DNA from: Arthrobacter horti
GTDB lineage: Bacteria; Actinomycetota; Actinomycetes; Actinomycetales; Micrococcaceae
Direction: 5' to 3'
Length of the DNA stretch: 64,000 nucleotides
Assembly: GCF_030731045.1 (NCBI RefSeq)
Contig: NZ_JAVALS010000003.1
Location: forward strand, 186,001-250,000
Position numbers and translations under genes: made by a program. Below are positions 36,055-44,717 of this stretch, in pieces. The stretch's first letter is position 1. Every line of letters begins with the position of its first letter. The notes beneath the pieces are model-generated. The model did not search any database and had not been told where the DNA came from. It saw only the letters and a program-made list of their open reading frames with translations.

Positions 36055-36069
36055 TGCTTTGCAAGCAGG
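36055..36069 (+). repeat. attR core
   Basis: TGCTTTGCAAGCAGG, identical to 6486-6500. Left flank is element DNA (GTTAGCGCT), right flank is host tRNA (GGGTTAGGG). Confidence 0.9.
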
Positions 36070-36099
36070 GGGTTAGGGGTTCGAGTCCCCTTGCCTCCA
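36055..36099 (+). pseudogene. host tRNA-Ala(UGC), 3' part, cut by integration
   Basis: Core, variable loop, T-arm (GGGGTTCGAGTCCCC), acceptor strand TGCCTCC and discriminator A. The upstream sequence cannot form a D-arm or acceptor partner, so this is not a full tRNA. It completes the half at 6458-6485 plus the core. A terminator follows, as expected for the native gene. Confidence 0.93.
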
Positions 36100-36107
36100 C
36101 CGAACAG

Positions 36108-36133
36108 AAGGACCGTCTCCGGACGGTCCTTTT
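36108..36133 (+). terminator. terminator of the original tRNA-Ala gene
   Basis: AAGGACCGT / ACGGTCCTT stem, 6-nt loop, T-run (TTTT), 8 nt after the tRNA 3' end. Confidence 0.85.
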
Positions 36134-36181
36134 GTCATGTCCGGGGCAGTCACCCGGAACGACGACGGCGGGAGGCGGCGT

Positions 36182-37078
36182 ATGAACGCACTGGTGGCGA
36201 CGCTGGGCATTCTGGGAGTCTCGGCGTCCGGGCCGCTGATCTCCGGCACCCTGGCAGGGACCACGGTGGGCGCACTGGCCATCGCCTTCTGGCGCAACGC
36301 GATCGCCGCCGTCGTCATGGGCGGGCCCGAGGTGGTGCGCCGCCCGCAGTCGTTCGCGCAGCTGGGCCGCAGGGCGCTGGGCTACAGCGCTCTGGCGGGA
36401 TTCTCGCTCGCGCTTCACTTCGTCTGCTTCATCTACTCGCTCTCCCTGACCAGCGTGGCGGCCTCCACCGCGCTCGTCTGCCTGCAGTCCGGCTGGATCG
36501 CCATCATCCAGCTGTTCCGTGGAGCCCGGCATTCCTGGCACGTCCTGGTGGGCCTGGGAATCTCGTTCCTGGGCGTCGTGGCCATCACCGGCTTCGACCT
36601 GGGCACGTCCCCGCACGCGCTCTGGGGCGACATCCTGGCCATTCTGGGCGGTGTCCTGGCAGGTGTCTACACCCTGGCCGGGAGCAAAGCCCGGGAGAGC
36701 ATGACCACGGGCGCCTACACGGGGATCTGCTACGGCATCTGCGCCGCTGCGGTCCTGGTGATGGCCGTGGCCTCGGGGCAGCCGCTGCTCGGGTTCTCCT
36801 TCAACGGCTGGCTGGGCATCGTGGCCATCACCGTGGCGGCACAGCTGCTGGGCCATACCTCCTTGAACCACCTCGTGGGGCACCTGAGCGCCCTCGTGGT
36901 GTCCACGCTGGTACTGCTGGAGATTCCCGGAGCGGCGATTCTGGCGGTGGTGTTCCTGGACCAGGTTCCGCCTGCCGGGACCTATCTGGGGCTGGCGCTG
37001 ATCCTCGTGGGCCTGGTGGTGGTCATCGTGGGGCAGCGCGGGGACAGGACGCCGCTGCTCGAAGCTCAGATCGACTAG
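36182..37078 (+). CDS. EamA-family (DMT) transporter
   Basis: 298 residues and about ten membrane segments in two EamA repeats, e.g. YSALAGFSLALHFVCFIYSL and LVVSTLVLLEIPGAAILAVV. The ATG at 36182 has GGAGG six bases before it and gives a membrane start. An in-frame ATG at 36137 would add 15 hydrophilic residues. The substrate is unknown. EamA proteins move amino acids or other metabolites out of cells. Confidence 0.9.
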   Translation: MNALVATLGILGVSASGPLISGTLAGTTVGALAIAFWRNAIAAVVMGGPEVVRRPQSFAQLGRRALGYSALAGFSLALHFVCFIYSLSLTSVAASTALVCLQSGWIAIIQLFRGARHSWHVLVGLGISFLGVVAITGFDLGTSPHALWGDILAILGGVLAGVYTLAGSKARESMTTGAYTGICYGICAAAVLVMAVASGQPLLGFSFNGWLGIVAITVAAQLLGHTSLNHLVGHLSALVVSTLVLLEIPGAAILAVVFLDQVPPAGTYLGLALILVGLVVVIVGQRGDRTPLLEAQID

Positions 37079-37079
37079 G

Positions 37080-37928
37080 TCACAGACCGGTGCTCTGGTC
37101 CACGCCTCCGCGTTCGGGGACCGTGGCGGTGACGCTGTGGATGGCCCGGAGGAGTTTGGCCGGGAAATACACGGAGTAGAACACCACCATGGGCGCTTTC
37201 AGGGCGATCTTGCGGATGTTGTGGGCCTTGTAGGTGCGATCGAAGCGGGTCACGTAGTAGCTGTAGTCCCGCGGGGAGTCTTCCAGCCGGCGGGCCGACA
37301 TGCCGGAGACCATGGTGGGCACGTACTGGACCCGCAGGCTGTGCTCGGCCAGGTGCAGGGACAAATCGATGTCCTCATGCATCTCGTCCTTCTCATCCAG
37401 GCAGGTCTCCGCGCGGATGATGTGCCATGCACTCCTCCGCAGGGCCATATTGGACCCGAACAGGAAGTGGTATTCGTGCCGGGCCAGGCGCAGCATGAGC
37501 TGGCGCATTTTGTCATCGGCCTTCTGCCCCCAGCGGCGCAGCGGCATGTCGTAGTAGAGGACGGGGCCCGTGGCCGCCTGGACCTCGGGATCCAGGAAGG
37601 CCAGTTGCACCTGCTCCACCCAATCGGGTTCCAGGACGGAGTCGGCGTCGATCCGGCCCAGGATCTCGCCGGTGCCGTGATCCAGCCCGGCGTTCCGTGT
37701 GGGGATGAGGCCCTGGACGGCGTCCTGCCGGATGAGCCGGATGGGGGACTCCGGGTACTCCTCCTGCATGGAGCGGACGATGTCCGCCGTCCGGTCCGTG
37801 GACTTGTTGTCCACCACGATGATCTCGTGCGCCGGGGAACTCTGGTACACGGCTGCCGTCAGGCATTGACGGATGACGCTTTCCTCGTTGTAGGCGGGGA
37901 TCACGATCGACACACTGGGCCGGTTCAC
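37080..37928 (-). CDS. family 2 glycosyltransferase
   Basis: 282 residues, GT-A fold: SIVIPAYNEESVIRQCL, VVDNKSTDRT, then the DADSV (DXD) motif and a W-containing GSNMALRRSAW loop. Two adjacent Asp in EMHEDIDLSLHL are the likely acceptor/base region. The C-terminal helix IALKAPMVVFYSVYFPAKLL is hydrophobic and probably membrane-facing. The acceptor is unknown. GTG start with GAGG at normal distance. Confidence 0.9.
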   Translation of the reverse strand: MNRPSVSIVIPAYNEESVIRQCLTAAVYQSSPAHEIIVVDNKSTDRTADIVRSMQEEYPESPIRLIRQDAVQGLIPTRNAGLDHGTGEILGRIDADSVLEPDWVEQVQLAFLDPEVQAATGPVLYYDMPLRRWGQKADDKMRQLMLRLARHEYHFLFGSNMALRRSAWHIIRAETCLDEKDEMHEDIDLSLHLAEHSLRVQYVPTMVSGMSARRLEDSPRDYSYYVTRFDRTYKAHNIRKIALKAPMVVFYSVYFPAKLLRAIHSVTATVPERGGVDQSTGL

Positions 37929-37994
37929 TCAATCCTCGATTTCCAGACAGGCGGATCCGCGTGTCTTGAGTCTCTGACTCCTCCAAACATAGCA

Positions 37995-38028
37995 ACTGCC
38001 CCGCCCGCCGGATGGCGGACGGGGCAGT
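37995..38028 (-). terminator. terminator hairpin
   Basis: 15-bp stem with one mismatch (ACTGCCCCGCCCGCC and its partner, 4-nt loop) after the 38042-39097 gene on the minus strand. Confidence 0.75.
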
Positions 38029-38041
38029 CGCTGTTCTGGAT

Positions 38042-39097
38042 TCACTCCTTGGCGGAGCCCTCGGCCTTGTCGACGGCCTCCGTGGCCACGTGTTTGGCTT
38101 CGGAGACGCCTTCCTTGGCGGCGTCGCCGGCCTTCTGGGCCGCCTCGTGGATCCGGGCGGCGGCGCGGCGGGCGGTGTCCTTGGCCTTGTCGGTGACGTC
38201 GGCGGCCTTCACCGGAGCCGCTTCCACGGCCTCCTCGGCTGCGTCCGCGGCCTCGGTCGCCGCCTCTTCCGTCTCCTCCGCGGCCTCGACGACGTCGTCC
38301 GCAACCTCCGCCGGGGTCTCCTTGACGGCGGCGATGATCTCCTCAGCCTTCTCCTTGACGGCGGCGACCGCGCCGTCGTCGGCCGACGACGGCGCGGCGG
38401 GCTCCGGACGTTCCGACGGCACCTTCCAGGGATCCTCCACCGGACGGGCGGCCTTCCAGGCCGCGACACCGGCGGCGACCGCGGCACCGATCACCGCGAC
38501 GATGAGAAGGCCCTTCTTCTTGCGCTTCTCCGGCTTCGCCAGTTCCTGGGTGACGGCCTCCACCGCGGCCGCGGCGGCCTGCTGGCCCTGGTGGCCGAGA
38601 TCCGCGGCCTGTTCCTGGAGCTGCGTCACCACAGGAGACTCGGCGATGCGGCGAGCCACGGCGTCGATCTGCTCCGGGGCGTTCCCCAGGCCTTGGTGGA
38701 CGGCCTCCGAGGCCTTGCCGAGCTGCTCCGAGATGAGGGGAAGATATTCCTCCACCACCTTGTCCCGGGCGATGGCGAGAGCCGGAGTGGTCTTGTCCAG
38801 GGCCTCCTGGATCTTCGGAGAGGCCTCCTCCACGGCGTCGTGGATCTTGGGGCCCAGCTGGGCGAGGCCCTCCTGGATCCTGGGGGTCACGGTGGCGACG
38901 CCGTCGGCCAGATTGCTGGCGGCGCTCTTCAGGCCTTCCTGAATGAGGGGGGACGCGGTCTCGATGCCCTGCTGGATCTTCGGCACGGCCCAATGCACCG
39001 CGGCTTCGACGCGCGGGGCCGCCCAGTCCCGGGCCTGTTCGATGCCCTGGGTCACGCTCTGCTCAAGTTCCCGCGGGGAATTGACGGTCTTCTTCAT
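38042..39097 (-). CDS. Ala/Glu/Lys-rich amphipathic protein with one membrane span
   Basis: 351 residues. A helical N-terminal half of repeats (KIQQGIETASPLIQEGLKSA and similar ~20-residue units, apolipoprotein-like), then a basic KRKKKGLLIVAVIGAAVAAG membrane segment (~200-218), then a second acidic Ala/Glu repeat region (~240-350). The ATG at 39097 has AGGAGG before it. An earlier in-frame ATG is weaker. It is probably a membrane-anchored envelope or stress protein. No family is named with certainty. Confidence 0.75.
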   Translation of the reverse strand: MKKTVNSPRELEQSVTQGIEQARDWAAPRVEAAVHWAVPKIQQGIETASPLIQEGLKSAASNLADGVATVTPRIQEGLAQLGPKIHDAVEEASPKIQEALDKTTPALAIARDKVVEEYLPLISEQLGKASEAVHQGLGNAPEQIDAVARRIAESPVVTQLQEQAADLGHQGQQAAAAAVEAVTQELAKPEKRKKKGLLIVAVIGAAVAAGVAAWKAARPVEDPWKVPSERPEPAAPSSADDGAVAAVKEKAEEIIAAVKETPAEVADDVVEAAEETEEAATEAADAAEEAVEAAPVKAADVTDKAKDTARRAAARIHEAAQKAGDAAKEGVSEAKHVATEAVDKAEGSAKE

Positions 39098-39274
39098 GGT
39101 GCCTCCTAGCATCAGCACGCAACGCGTGTGTCTCCATGGTGTCCGCTCCCCAGCCTATTACGCGGGGGCCCGCACCGGCGAGGGACCCGTCATGGGCGTC
39201 CCGGGGATTTCACCGCGCGCGGAACCACGGCTCACGCACAGGGTGCGCCGAGACCCGCATGGGAGAATCACACC

Positions 39275-39817
39275 ATGAGTATCGCAACGGCCAAGGCCAC
39301 CATTCACACCAACCTGGGCGACATCGTCGTCAACCTCTTCGGCAACCACGCTCCCAAGACGGTCGCCAACTTCGTGGGTCTCGCCACGGGTGAGAAGAGC
39401 TGGACCCACCCGGAGACCGGCGAGGACAAGACCGGCACCCCCCTGTACAACGGCACCATCTTCCACCGCATCATCAAGGACTTCATGATCCAGGGTGGCG
39501 ACCCCCTCGGCCGTGGCGTCGGTGGCCCCGGCTACAACTTCGACGATGAGATCCACCCGGAGCTCAGCTTCAACGAGCCCTACAAGCTGGCCATGGCCAA
39601 CGCCGGCATCCGCATGGGCCGTGGCACCAACGGTTCCCAGTTCTTCATCACCACCATCCCCACCACCTGGCTGCACGGCAAGCACTCCATCTTCGGCGAG
39701 GTCGCCGACGAGGAGTCCAAGAAGGTCGTGGACGCGATCGAGGGTGTGCGCACCGGCATGGCCGACCGCCCCGTCGAGGACGTCGTCATCAGCAGCATCG
39801 AGATCGAGCAGCTCTGA
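39275..39817 (+). CDS. ppiA: peptidyl-prolyl cis-trans isomerase (cyclophilin type)
   Basis: 180 residues, cytoplasmic cyclophilin: LYNGTIFHRIIKDFMIQGGD (the FHRxIxxFMIQGGD catalytic strand), then NAGIRMGRGTNGSQFFIT and WLHGKHSIFGEV. No signal peptide. It catalyses proline isomerization in folding proteins. It lies 7 bases upstream of the rhomboid gene. Confidence 0.95.
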   Translation: MSIATAKATIHTNLGDIVVNLFGNHAPKTVANFVGLATGEKSWTHPETGEDKTGTPLYNGTIFHRIIKDFMIQGGDPLGRGVGGPGYNFDDEIHPELSFNEPYKLAMANAGIRMGRGTNGSQFFITTIPTTWLHGKHSIFGEVADEESKKVVDAIEGVRTGMADRPVEDVVISSIEIEQL

Positions 39818-39824
39818 TCCGGTC

Positions 39825-40676
39825 ATGAGTTTTGGAACCCCGGCGGCCGAAGAGGCCCCCGTCTGTCCCCGCCACCCTGATCGCGTCTCCTATGTGAGAT
39901 GCCAGAGGTGTGGACGGCCGGCGTGCCCGGAATGCCAGCGGCCCGCGGCCGTCGGGGTCCAATGCGTCGATTGCGTCCGGGAGGCCCGCGCGGCCGCGCC
40001 CCGGGCCCGTGGCGTTTTCGGCGGCCGCGCCGCTCGAGGCCGTCCCGTGGTGACGTGGAGCATCATCGGCCTCTGCGTGGCCGTGTACGTGCTGCAGCTG
40101 GCGATCCCCGGCGACTACGTCTTCCAGAATTTCGCCTTCGCCAATATGGCCGCCGTAGATGAGCCCTGGCGGATGCTCACCTCGGCATTCCTGCATTCCC
40201 AGTCGAACATCCTCCACCTGGGCCTGAACATGTACACGCTCTGGATCTTCGGACAGATGCTGGAGCCGTTGCTGGGCCGTGCCCGTTTCCTGGCCCTGTA
40301 CCTGATCTCGGCGGTCGGAGGCTCCGTCGGCTACATGCTTCTGACGCCCGTGACATCCAATGTGGGTGTCATCGGCGCCTCCGGCGCCATCTTCGGCCTG
40401 TTCGGTGCCGCTCTCCTGATCCAGCGCCGCATGGGTGGCGCCATGACTCAGCTGTGGGTCCTGCTGGCGATCAACCTGGCCTTCGGTTTCATGGTCCCCG
40501 GCATCGCCTGGCAGGCGCACCTCGGCGGTCTGGCCACCGGAGCAGCGTGTGCGGGGATCCTGGTCGGCTCCGGCCACACCCGCCGTCCGGCCGTCCTGCA
40601 ATGGGCCGGCCTGGCGGTGGTCGTGATCGCACTGGCTCTCCTGACCGTATGGAGGGACGCCTCCACGGTGATCTGA
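39825..40676 (+). CDS. rhomboid family intramembrane protease with N-terminal zinc finger
   Basis: 283 residues. An N-terminal B-box-like zinc finger (CPRHPDRVSYVRC, CGRPACPEC, CVDC) precedes six membrane segments. The rhomboid core shows HLGLNMYTLWIFG, GASGAIFGLFGA with catalytic Ser, and WQAHLGGLATG with catalytic His. The Cys-rich head is common in Micrococcales rhomboids. Substrates unknown. Confidence 0.93.
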   Translation: MSFGTPAAEEAPVCPRHPDRVSYVRCQRCGRPACPECQRPAAVGVQCVDCVREARAAAPRARGVFGGRAARGRPVVTWSIIGLCVAVYVLQLAIPGDYVFQNFAFANMAAVDEPWRMLTSAFLHSQSNILHLGLNMYTLWIFGQMLEPLLGRARFLALYLISAVGGSVGYMLLTPVTSNVGVIGASGAIFGLFGAALLIQRRMGGAMTQLWVLLAINLAFGFMVPGIAWQAHLGGLATGAACAGILVGSGHTRRPAVLQWAGLAVVVIALALLTVWRDASTVI

Positions 40677-40696
40677 TCCGATCCGGCGATGAGCTT

Positions 40697-40729
40697 CGAG
40701 CGCCCGTTCCCGTTGGGGACGGGCGCTCG
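40697..40729 (+). terminator. terminator after the rhomboid gene
   Basis: 15-bp stem CGAGCGCCCGTTCCC with a 3-nt loop and its complement (one wobble), 20 bases after the stop. It marks the left border of the DnaA-box region. Confidence 0.8.
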
Positions 40730-40761
40730 TCATTTCCCTGCAGGCCGTACACCCGCGGCGA

Positions 40762-41127
40762 TGATCCACAGGGCTTATCCACAGTGTTAATAAGTTACAG
40801 GTCTGTAGTTCACCGGAAGTTCTCCTGGATGGAGCCTCCGGCGGAGTAATCCCCATGGGTTATCCACTGCTGTGGACAACCCATGGGGATTACCTTGTGC
40901 ACACTGTGGATGAGGCGGGTGGGTATTTGGGGGACGCACGGCAGAGACAAGCATCCCCTGCCATCTCTCTGCGCCGGCCCGGGCCATGATCCACGGGGAT
41001 GTCCACAGAAGATATCCACATTTGGAGCTTCATGTGGACGGGGAATGGGTATGTTTTGCCCTCTGAATCCGCGGAATGACGCGGGACGCGGCGGTTTCCC
41101 ACAGATTGTGTCCACAGCTGTGGATAA
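40762..41127. other. DnaA-box cluster 1
   Basis: A noncoding stretch of 520 bases (40677-41197) with perfect boxes TTATCCACA (40775-40783), TTGTCCACA (minus strand, 40871-40879) and TTATCCACA (minus, 41119-41127). There are also near-boxes TTATCCACT (40860), TTGTGCACA (40895), TCATCCACA (minus, 40905), ATGTCCACA (40999), ATATCCACA (41012), GTGTCCACA (41108) and TGATCCACA (40762). No gene is seen. Likely a DnaA-binding regulatory or titration locus. Confidence 0.75.
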
Positions 41128-41197
41128 CTTGGTCACGATCTATGCAGAGGGTGTGGGCAACTCGGAGTGGGCACTCACTTGTGTGCACAACGGTCCC

Positions 41198-43240
41198 TCA
41201 GAGCGATGCCGCGAGTTCGGTGCCTTCGCGGATGGCACGTTTCGCGTCGACCTCGGCGGCCAGGGCCGCCCCGCCGATGAGGTGGGTCTTCTGCCCGAGC
41301 TCCTTCAGCTCGGCGGCCAGCTCCGTGACGGACTCCTGGCCGGCGCAGATCACCACGCTGTCCACGGCCAGGATGCGCGCGTCTTTCCGTTCCGGCCCGA
41401 AACTCAGGTGGACGCCGTCGTCGTCGATCCGCTCATAGTTGACCCCGCTCAGCTGCTCCACGCCCTTCGCCCGCAGCGAGGCGCGGTGCACCCAGCCCGT
41501 GGTCTTGCCCAGTCCGGCACCGATCTTCCCGGCCCGGCGCTGCAGCAGATAGACCGTGCGGGTGCTGGGAGCGTGTTCCGGCGCCTGCAGGGAGCCCGGA
41601 ATCTCCGCGTCCATGCTCACTCCCCACTCCCGGCGCCAGAGGGGCGCGTCGAGGCTGGGCGAGGAGGCGTGGGTGAGGAACTCCGAGATGTCCACACCGA
41701 TTCCGCCGGCCCCGATCACGGCGACACGGTCCCCGGCGCGGCGGGTGCCACGGACCAGTTCCGCGTAGCTCATCACGCTGGGATGCTCGATGCCTGGGAT
41801 GGCGGGGATCCGCGGGGTCACCCCCGTGGCCAGGATGACCTCGTCGAACGCGCCGGCGAGTTCCTTCGCCGTGACCCGGGTGCCGAGCCTCACCTCGACG
41901 TTCCGCAGTTCCAGCTGCCGTCCGTAATAGCGGAGGGTCTCCTCGAACTCCTCCTTGCCGGGGATCTCCCGCGCGATGCCGAACTGGCCGCCGATCACCG
42001 GGTCCGCCTCGAACAGCGTCACCCGGTGGCCGCGGCCGGCCGCGGTGACCGCCGCCGACAGTCCGGCCGGCCCGGCCCCGACCACCGCCACGCGCTTGGC
42101 CAGCACGGTGGGGCCGAGGATGAGGCTCAGCTCCCTGCCCGCGCGCGGATTGACCAGGCAGCTGACCTTCCGGCCGGCGAACGCGTGGTCCAGGCACGCC
42201 TGATTGCAGCCGATGCAGGTGTTGATCTCGTCCTCCCGGCCCTCGGCGGCCTTGAGGGACCAGTCCGGGTCCGCGAGCATGGGGCGGGCCAGGGACACGG
42301 CCCGGATGGCGGTCCCTTGCAGGATGTCCTCCGCCACCCGCGGCATGTTGATGCGGTTGGATGCGGCCACCGGGACGCCGACTGCGCGTGCCACGTCGTC
42401 CGTGAATTCCGTGAACGCCGCACGAGGGACGGAGGTGACGATGGTGGGGACTCGCGATTCGTGCCAGCCGATGTCCGTGGTGAACATGCCGGCACCCGCG
42501 GCTTCCAGCTCACGGGCCAGGTCCAGGATCTCGTGACGGGTCTGCCCGCCGGGCACCAGATCCGCCATGGAGAGGCGGAAGATCACCATGAAGCCGCCGC
42601 CCACCGCTGCGCGGATGCCGGAGACGATCTCCACGGCCAGCCGGCGTCGTCGTTCCGGAGTGCCGCCCCAGGCGTCCGTACGGTGATTGGTGGAGGCGCT
42701 CAGGAACTGATTGATGAAGTAGCCCTCACCGCCCATGATCTCCACGCCGTCGTATCCTGCGGCCTGCGCCAGGCGGGCGGTGCGCACGAAGGAGCGGATC
42801 TCACGGCGGACGCCGCGTTCGCTCAGCTCGCGCGGGGTGAAGCGGGTGATGGGCGCTTTCAGGCGCGACGGCGCGGTGATGAGCGGGTGATGACCGTAGC
42901 GGCCGGCATGGAGGATCTGGAGTGCGATCCGGCCACCGGCCGCATGTACCGCCTTGGTGACCAGGCGATGCTGGGCCAGTTGCACGCGTGAGTGGAGGCT
43001 GGAGCCGAACGGTGCCAGCCACCCGCTGATGCTGGGTGCGTATCCACCGGTCACGATCAGGCCCGCGCCGCCCCGGGCACGCTCGGCGTAGAAGGCGGCC
43101 AGTGCGGAAGCATCCTTCCGGCGGTCCTCCAGCCCTGTGTGCATCGAGCCCATGATGATGCGGTTCTTCAGCTGCACGCCGTCCACCGTCAGCGGGCTGA
43201 AGAGCAGGGGGTAGGCGGTGTCCGAGGCGCTGTGGTTCAC
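41198..43240 (-). CDS. NADH:flavin oxidoreductase, 2,4-dienoyl-CoA reductase type
   Basis: 680 residues, FadH architecture. The N-terminal TIM barrel of the OYE family shows YAPSISGWLAP, ILHAGRYGH and YFINQFLSASTNHRTDAWGG. A 4Fe-4S motif CIGCNQACLDHAFAGRKVSC lies near ~343-362. Then come an FAD/NAD(P) Rossmann unit (VAVVGAGPAGLSAAV) and a second NAD(P) site (AVIGAGGIGVDISEFLTH). It probably reduces unsaturated acyl-CoA or similar enoates. It stands between the two DnaA-box clusters. Confidence 0.9.
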   Translation of the reverse strand: MNHSASDTAYPLLFSPLTVDGVQLKNRIIMGSMHTGLEDRRKDASALAAFYAERARGGAGLIVTGGYAPSISGWLAPFGSSLHSRVQLAQHRLVTKAVHAAGGRIALQILHAGRYGHHPLITAPSRLKAPITRFTPRELSERGVRREIRSFVRTARLAQAAGYDGVEIMGGEGYFINQFLSASTNHRTDAWGGTPERRRRLAVEIVSGIRAAVGGGFMVIFRLSMADLVPGGQTRHEILDLARELEAAGAGMFTTDIGWHESRVPTIVTSVPRAAFTEFTDDVARAVGVPVAASNRINMPRVAEDILQGTAIRAVSLARPMLADPDWSLKAAEGREDEINTCIGCNQACLDHAFAGRKVSCLVNPRAGRELSLILGPTVLAKRVAVVGAGPAGLSAAVTAAGRGHRVTLFEADPVIGGQFGIAREIPGKEEFEETLRYYGRQLELRNVEVRLGTRVTAKELAGAFDEVILATGVTPRIPAIPGIEHPSVMSYAELVRGTRRAGDRVAVIGAGGIGVDISEFLTHASSPSLDAPLWRREWGVSMDAEIPGSLQAPEHAPSTRTVYLLQRRAGKIGAGLGKTTGWVHRASLRAKGVEQLSGVNYERIDDDGVHLSFGPERKDARILAVDSVVICAGQESVTELAAELKELGQKTHLIGGAALAAEVDAKRAIREGTELAASL

Positions 43241-43289
43241 AGCTCTATGTTACTGACCAGTAACTTATTCGGCCAGGGGGAGTGTGTTC

Positions 43290-43418
43290 TTTTCCACAGC
43301 TTTTCCCCACTGTGGGTAACTTACACCCGTGTAAGTCGCGCGATGCTCAGCGGCTCTCCGCGCATGGTCCGGACGGTTCCACATGGTTTTCCCACAGTTT
43401 TGTCCCCATTGTGGATAA
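43290..43418. other. DnaA-box cluster 2
   Basis: TTTTCCACA (43290), TTACCCACA (minus strand, 43311-43319), TTATCCACA perfect (minus, 43410-43418) and further CCACA-type half-boxes (around 43388 and up to 43440) in the 289-bp space between FadH-like and crgA. It mirrors cluster 1 on the other side of the oxidoreductase gene. Confidence 0.6.
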
Positions 43419-43529
43419 CCCGCCTGTGGTTTTGTGGATTCCCACCGTTCACCCGTGGCGGTCGTTAAACGCCGGACGCCGTCCCAGGCCTGGATACGGC
43501 CGGAACGGCGTCCGGAGGAAGGCGGACGG

Positions 43530-43781
43530 TCAGGAGCGCCAGCGGGTGGTCATGAGGAAGCCGAGGAGCAGCAGGCCGAAGCCGATGCCGATGTTCCACA
43601 TCTGCAGGGCCGGCACCGGATAGACGCCGTTGGAGATGTAGAAGGTCATGATCCACAGGAGCCCCACGATCATCAGACCGAACATGAGGATCTTGTACCA
43701 GCCGGGGGTCGGCTTGATCGCCTTCTCCTGTTTCGGGGACCCCTGGCTCTTGGGCCGGCGGCGCTGCTTGGACTCGGGCAT
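43530..43781 (-). CDS. crgA: cell division protein CrgA
   Basis: 83 residues with a charged N-terminus and two membrane segments (about 31-50 and 62-78). GWYKILMFGLMIVGLLWIMT followed by YISNG and PVPALQMWNIGIGFGL matches CrgA. It sits at its usual place beside the sortase and pkn cluster. CrgA helps recruit and stabilise divisome proteins at the septum. Confidence 0.93.
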   Translation of the reverse strand: MPESKQRRRPKSQGSPKQEKAIKPTPGWYKILMFGLMIVGLLWIMTFYISNGVYPVPALQMWNIGIGFGLLLLGFLMTTRWRS

Positions 43782-43986
43782 GGATCTCCTTCAGTGACAC
43801 ATGTTCAGTGCTTCATGCATACCCGGGCGAATGGCCGGTCTTGGTATCCTGCAAAGACACGAAAGGACCGGCCGCCGACGCCGGGGCGCGAGCGGTCTGT
43901 TCTCCATGGTAGCCGCTGGAGCCGACGCCTTCTCAGGGCGTGCAGCCGACGTGAAGTGGAACGATCGGTCACGTAAGGAGGCTTTG

Positions 43987-44712
43987 GTGCGCAAGACCAT
44001 TCAGGTGCTTGGCGAACTCCTTCTGACCGTCGGCGTGATCCTCCTGCTGTTCGTGGGCTGGGACCTCTGGTGGACCAACGTGGTGGCGGACCACCAGCAG
44101 GACCAGGCGGTGCAGAACTTCGCCCGGGACCTGAAGGGTCCCACGGCCCCCGTGAAGCCCCCCAAGCCCGGGTCCCCTGAGGATTTCGGCCAGATCCCCG
44201 TGACTCAGCCGGCGGGCCACGGCGAGATGATCGGGGTGGTCTACATCCCCCGCTTCGGCGCCGACTACTCCCGGCCTCTCATCGAGGGGACCAGTCAGGA
44301 TGTCCTGGACACGCTGGGCCTGGGCCACTATGACCAGACGTCCATGCCCGGTGCGGTGGGGAACTTCGCGCTGGCCGGGCACCGGCAGACCCATGGTGCC
44401 GTGCTGGACAACATCCACCTCCTGCAGCCCGGCGACCACGTCTACGTGCAGACCCGCCAGGGGTACTACACCTACGTCTACCGGAACACGGAGATCGTGC
44501 TGCCCCGGCGCGTGGACGTCCTGCTGCCCGTCCCCACAGATCCCCAGGCCCGGCCGAAGGAGCGCCTGATGACCATGACCAGCTGCAATCCCCGATTCGG
44601 TTCGGAGGAGCGCATCATCGCCTACTCCGCCCTGGAGAGCTGGCGTCCGTTGAGCGCGGGCCCGCCCCAGGAGATCGCCGCCCGGGTGGCGCACAACGCA
44701 GGGAACGGGTGA
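43987..44712 (+). CDS. class E sortase
   Basis: 241 residues. An N-terminal membrane anchor (VLGELLLTVGVILLLFVGWD) is followed by a sortase domain with catalytic His in FALAGHRQTHG, Cys in TMTSCNPRF and Arg in the SEERI segment. The TLTSCNPRF-like motif is typical of class E. It joins surface proteins to the cell wall at a LAXTG-like signal. The GTG at 43987 has AAGGAGG five bases upstream. The small gene after it lies five bases downstream. Confidence 0.92.
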   Translation: MRKTIQVLGELLLTVGVILLLFVGWDLWWTNVVADHQQDQAVQNFARDLKGPTAPVKPPKPGSPEDFGQIPVTQPAGHGEMIGVVYIPRFGADYSRPLIEGTSQDVLDTLGLGHYDQTSMPGAVGNFALAGHRQTHGAVLDNIHLLQPGDHVYVQTRQGYYTYVYRNTEIVLPRRVDVLLPVPTDPQARPKERLMTMTSCNPRFGSEERIIAYSALESWRPLSAGPPQEIAARVAHNAGNG

Positions 44713-44717
44713 CGCGG

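Larger units (their letters stand above)
6486..36069. mobile_element. 29.6-kb integrative (probably mobilizable) element in tRNA-Ala
   Basis: Bounded by the 15-bp repeat TGCTTTGCAAGCAGG at both ends of a split host tRNA-Ala. A tyrosine integrase lies near the right end (33508-34623), with excisionase-like proteins beside it. Contents are a replacement tRNA, a defence/cargo block, a serine resolvase, a coupling ATPase, a relaxase, a MobC-like protein, a D5-type helicase and an iteron array. No VirB4/TraU-type assembly ATPase is recognisable, so it may need a helper for transfer. Minor differences from host genes, such as frequent GTG/TTG starts and overlapping short genes, fit an acquired element. 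Confidence 0.93.

Noticed and set aside
36055-36099. A complete tRNA gene at the right junction
   Set aside because: Only the 3' half folds. No D-arm or acceptor partner is present upstream. It is the missing half of the split tRNA-Ala.
40762-41127. The chromosomal oriC itself
   Set aside because: No dnaA, dnaN or rpmH lies beside it, and the gene order places oriC to the left of this window. It is reported as a DnaA-box cluster instead.
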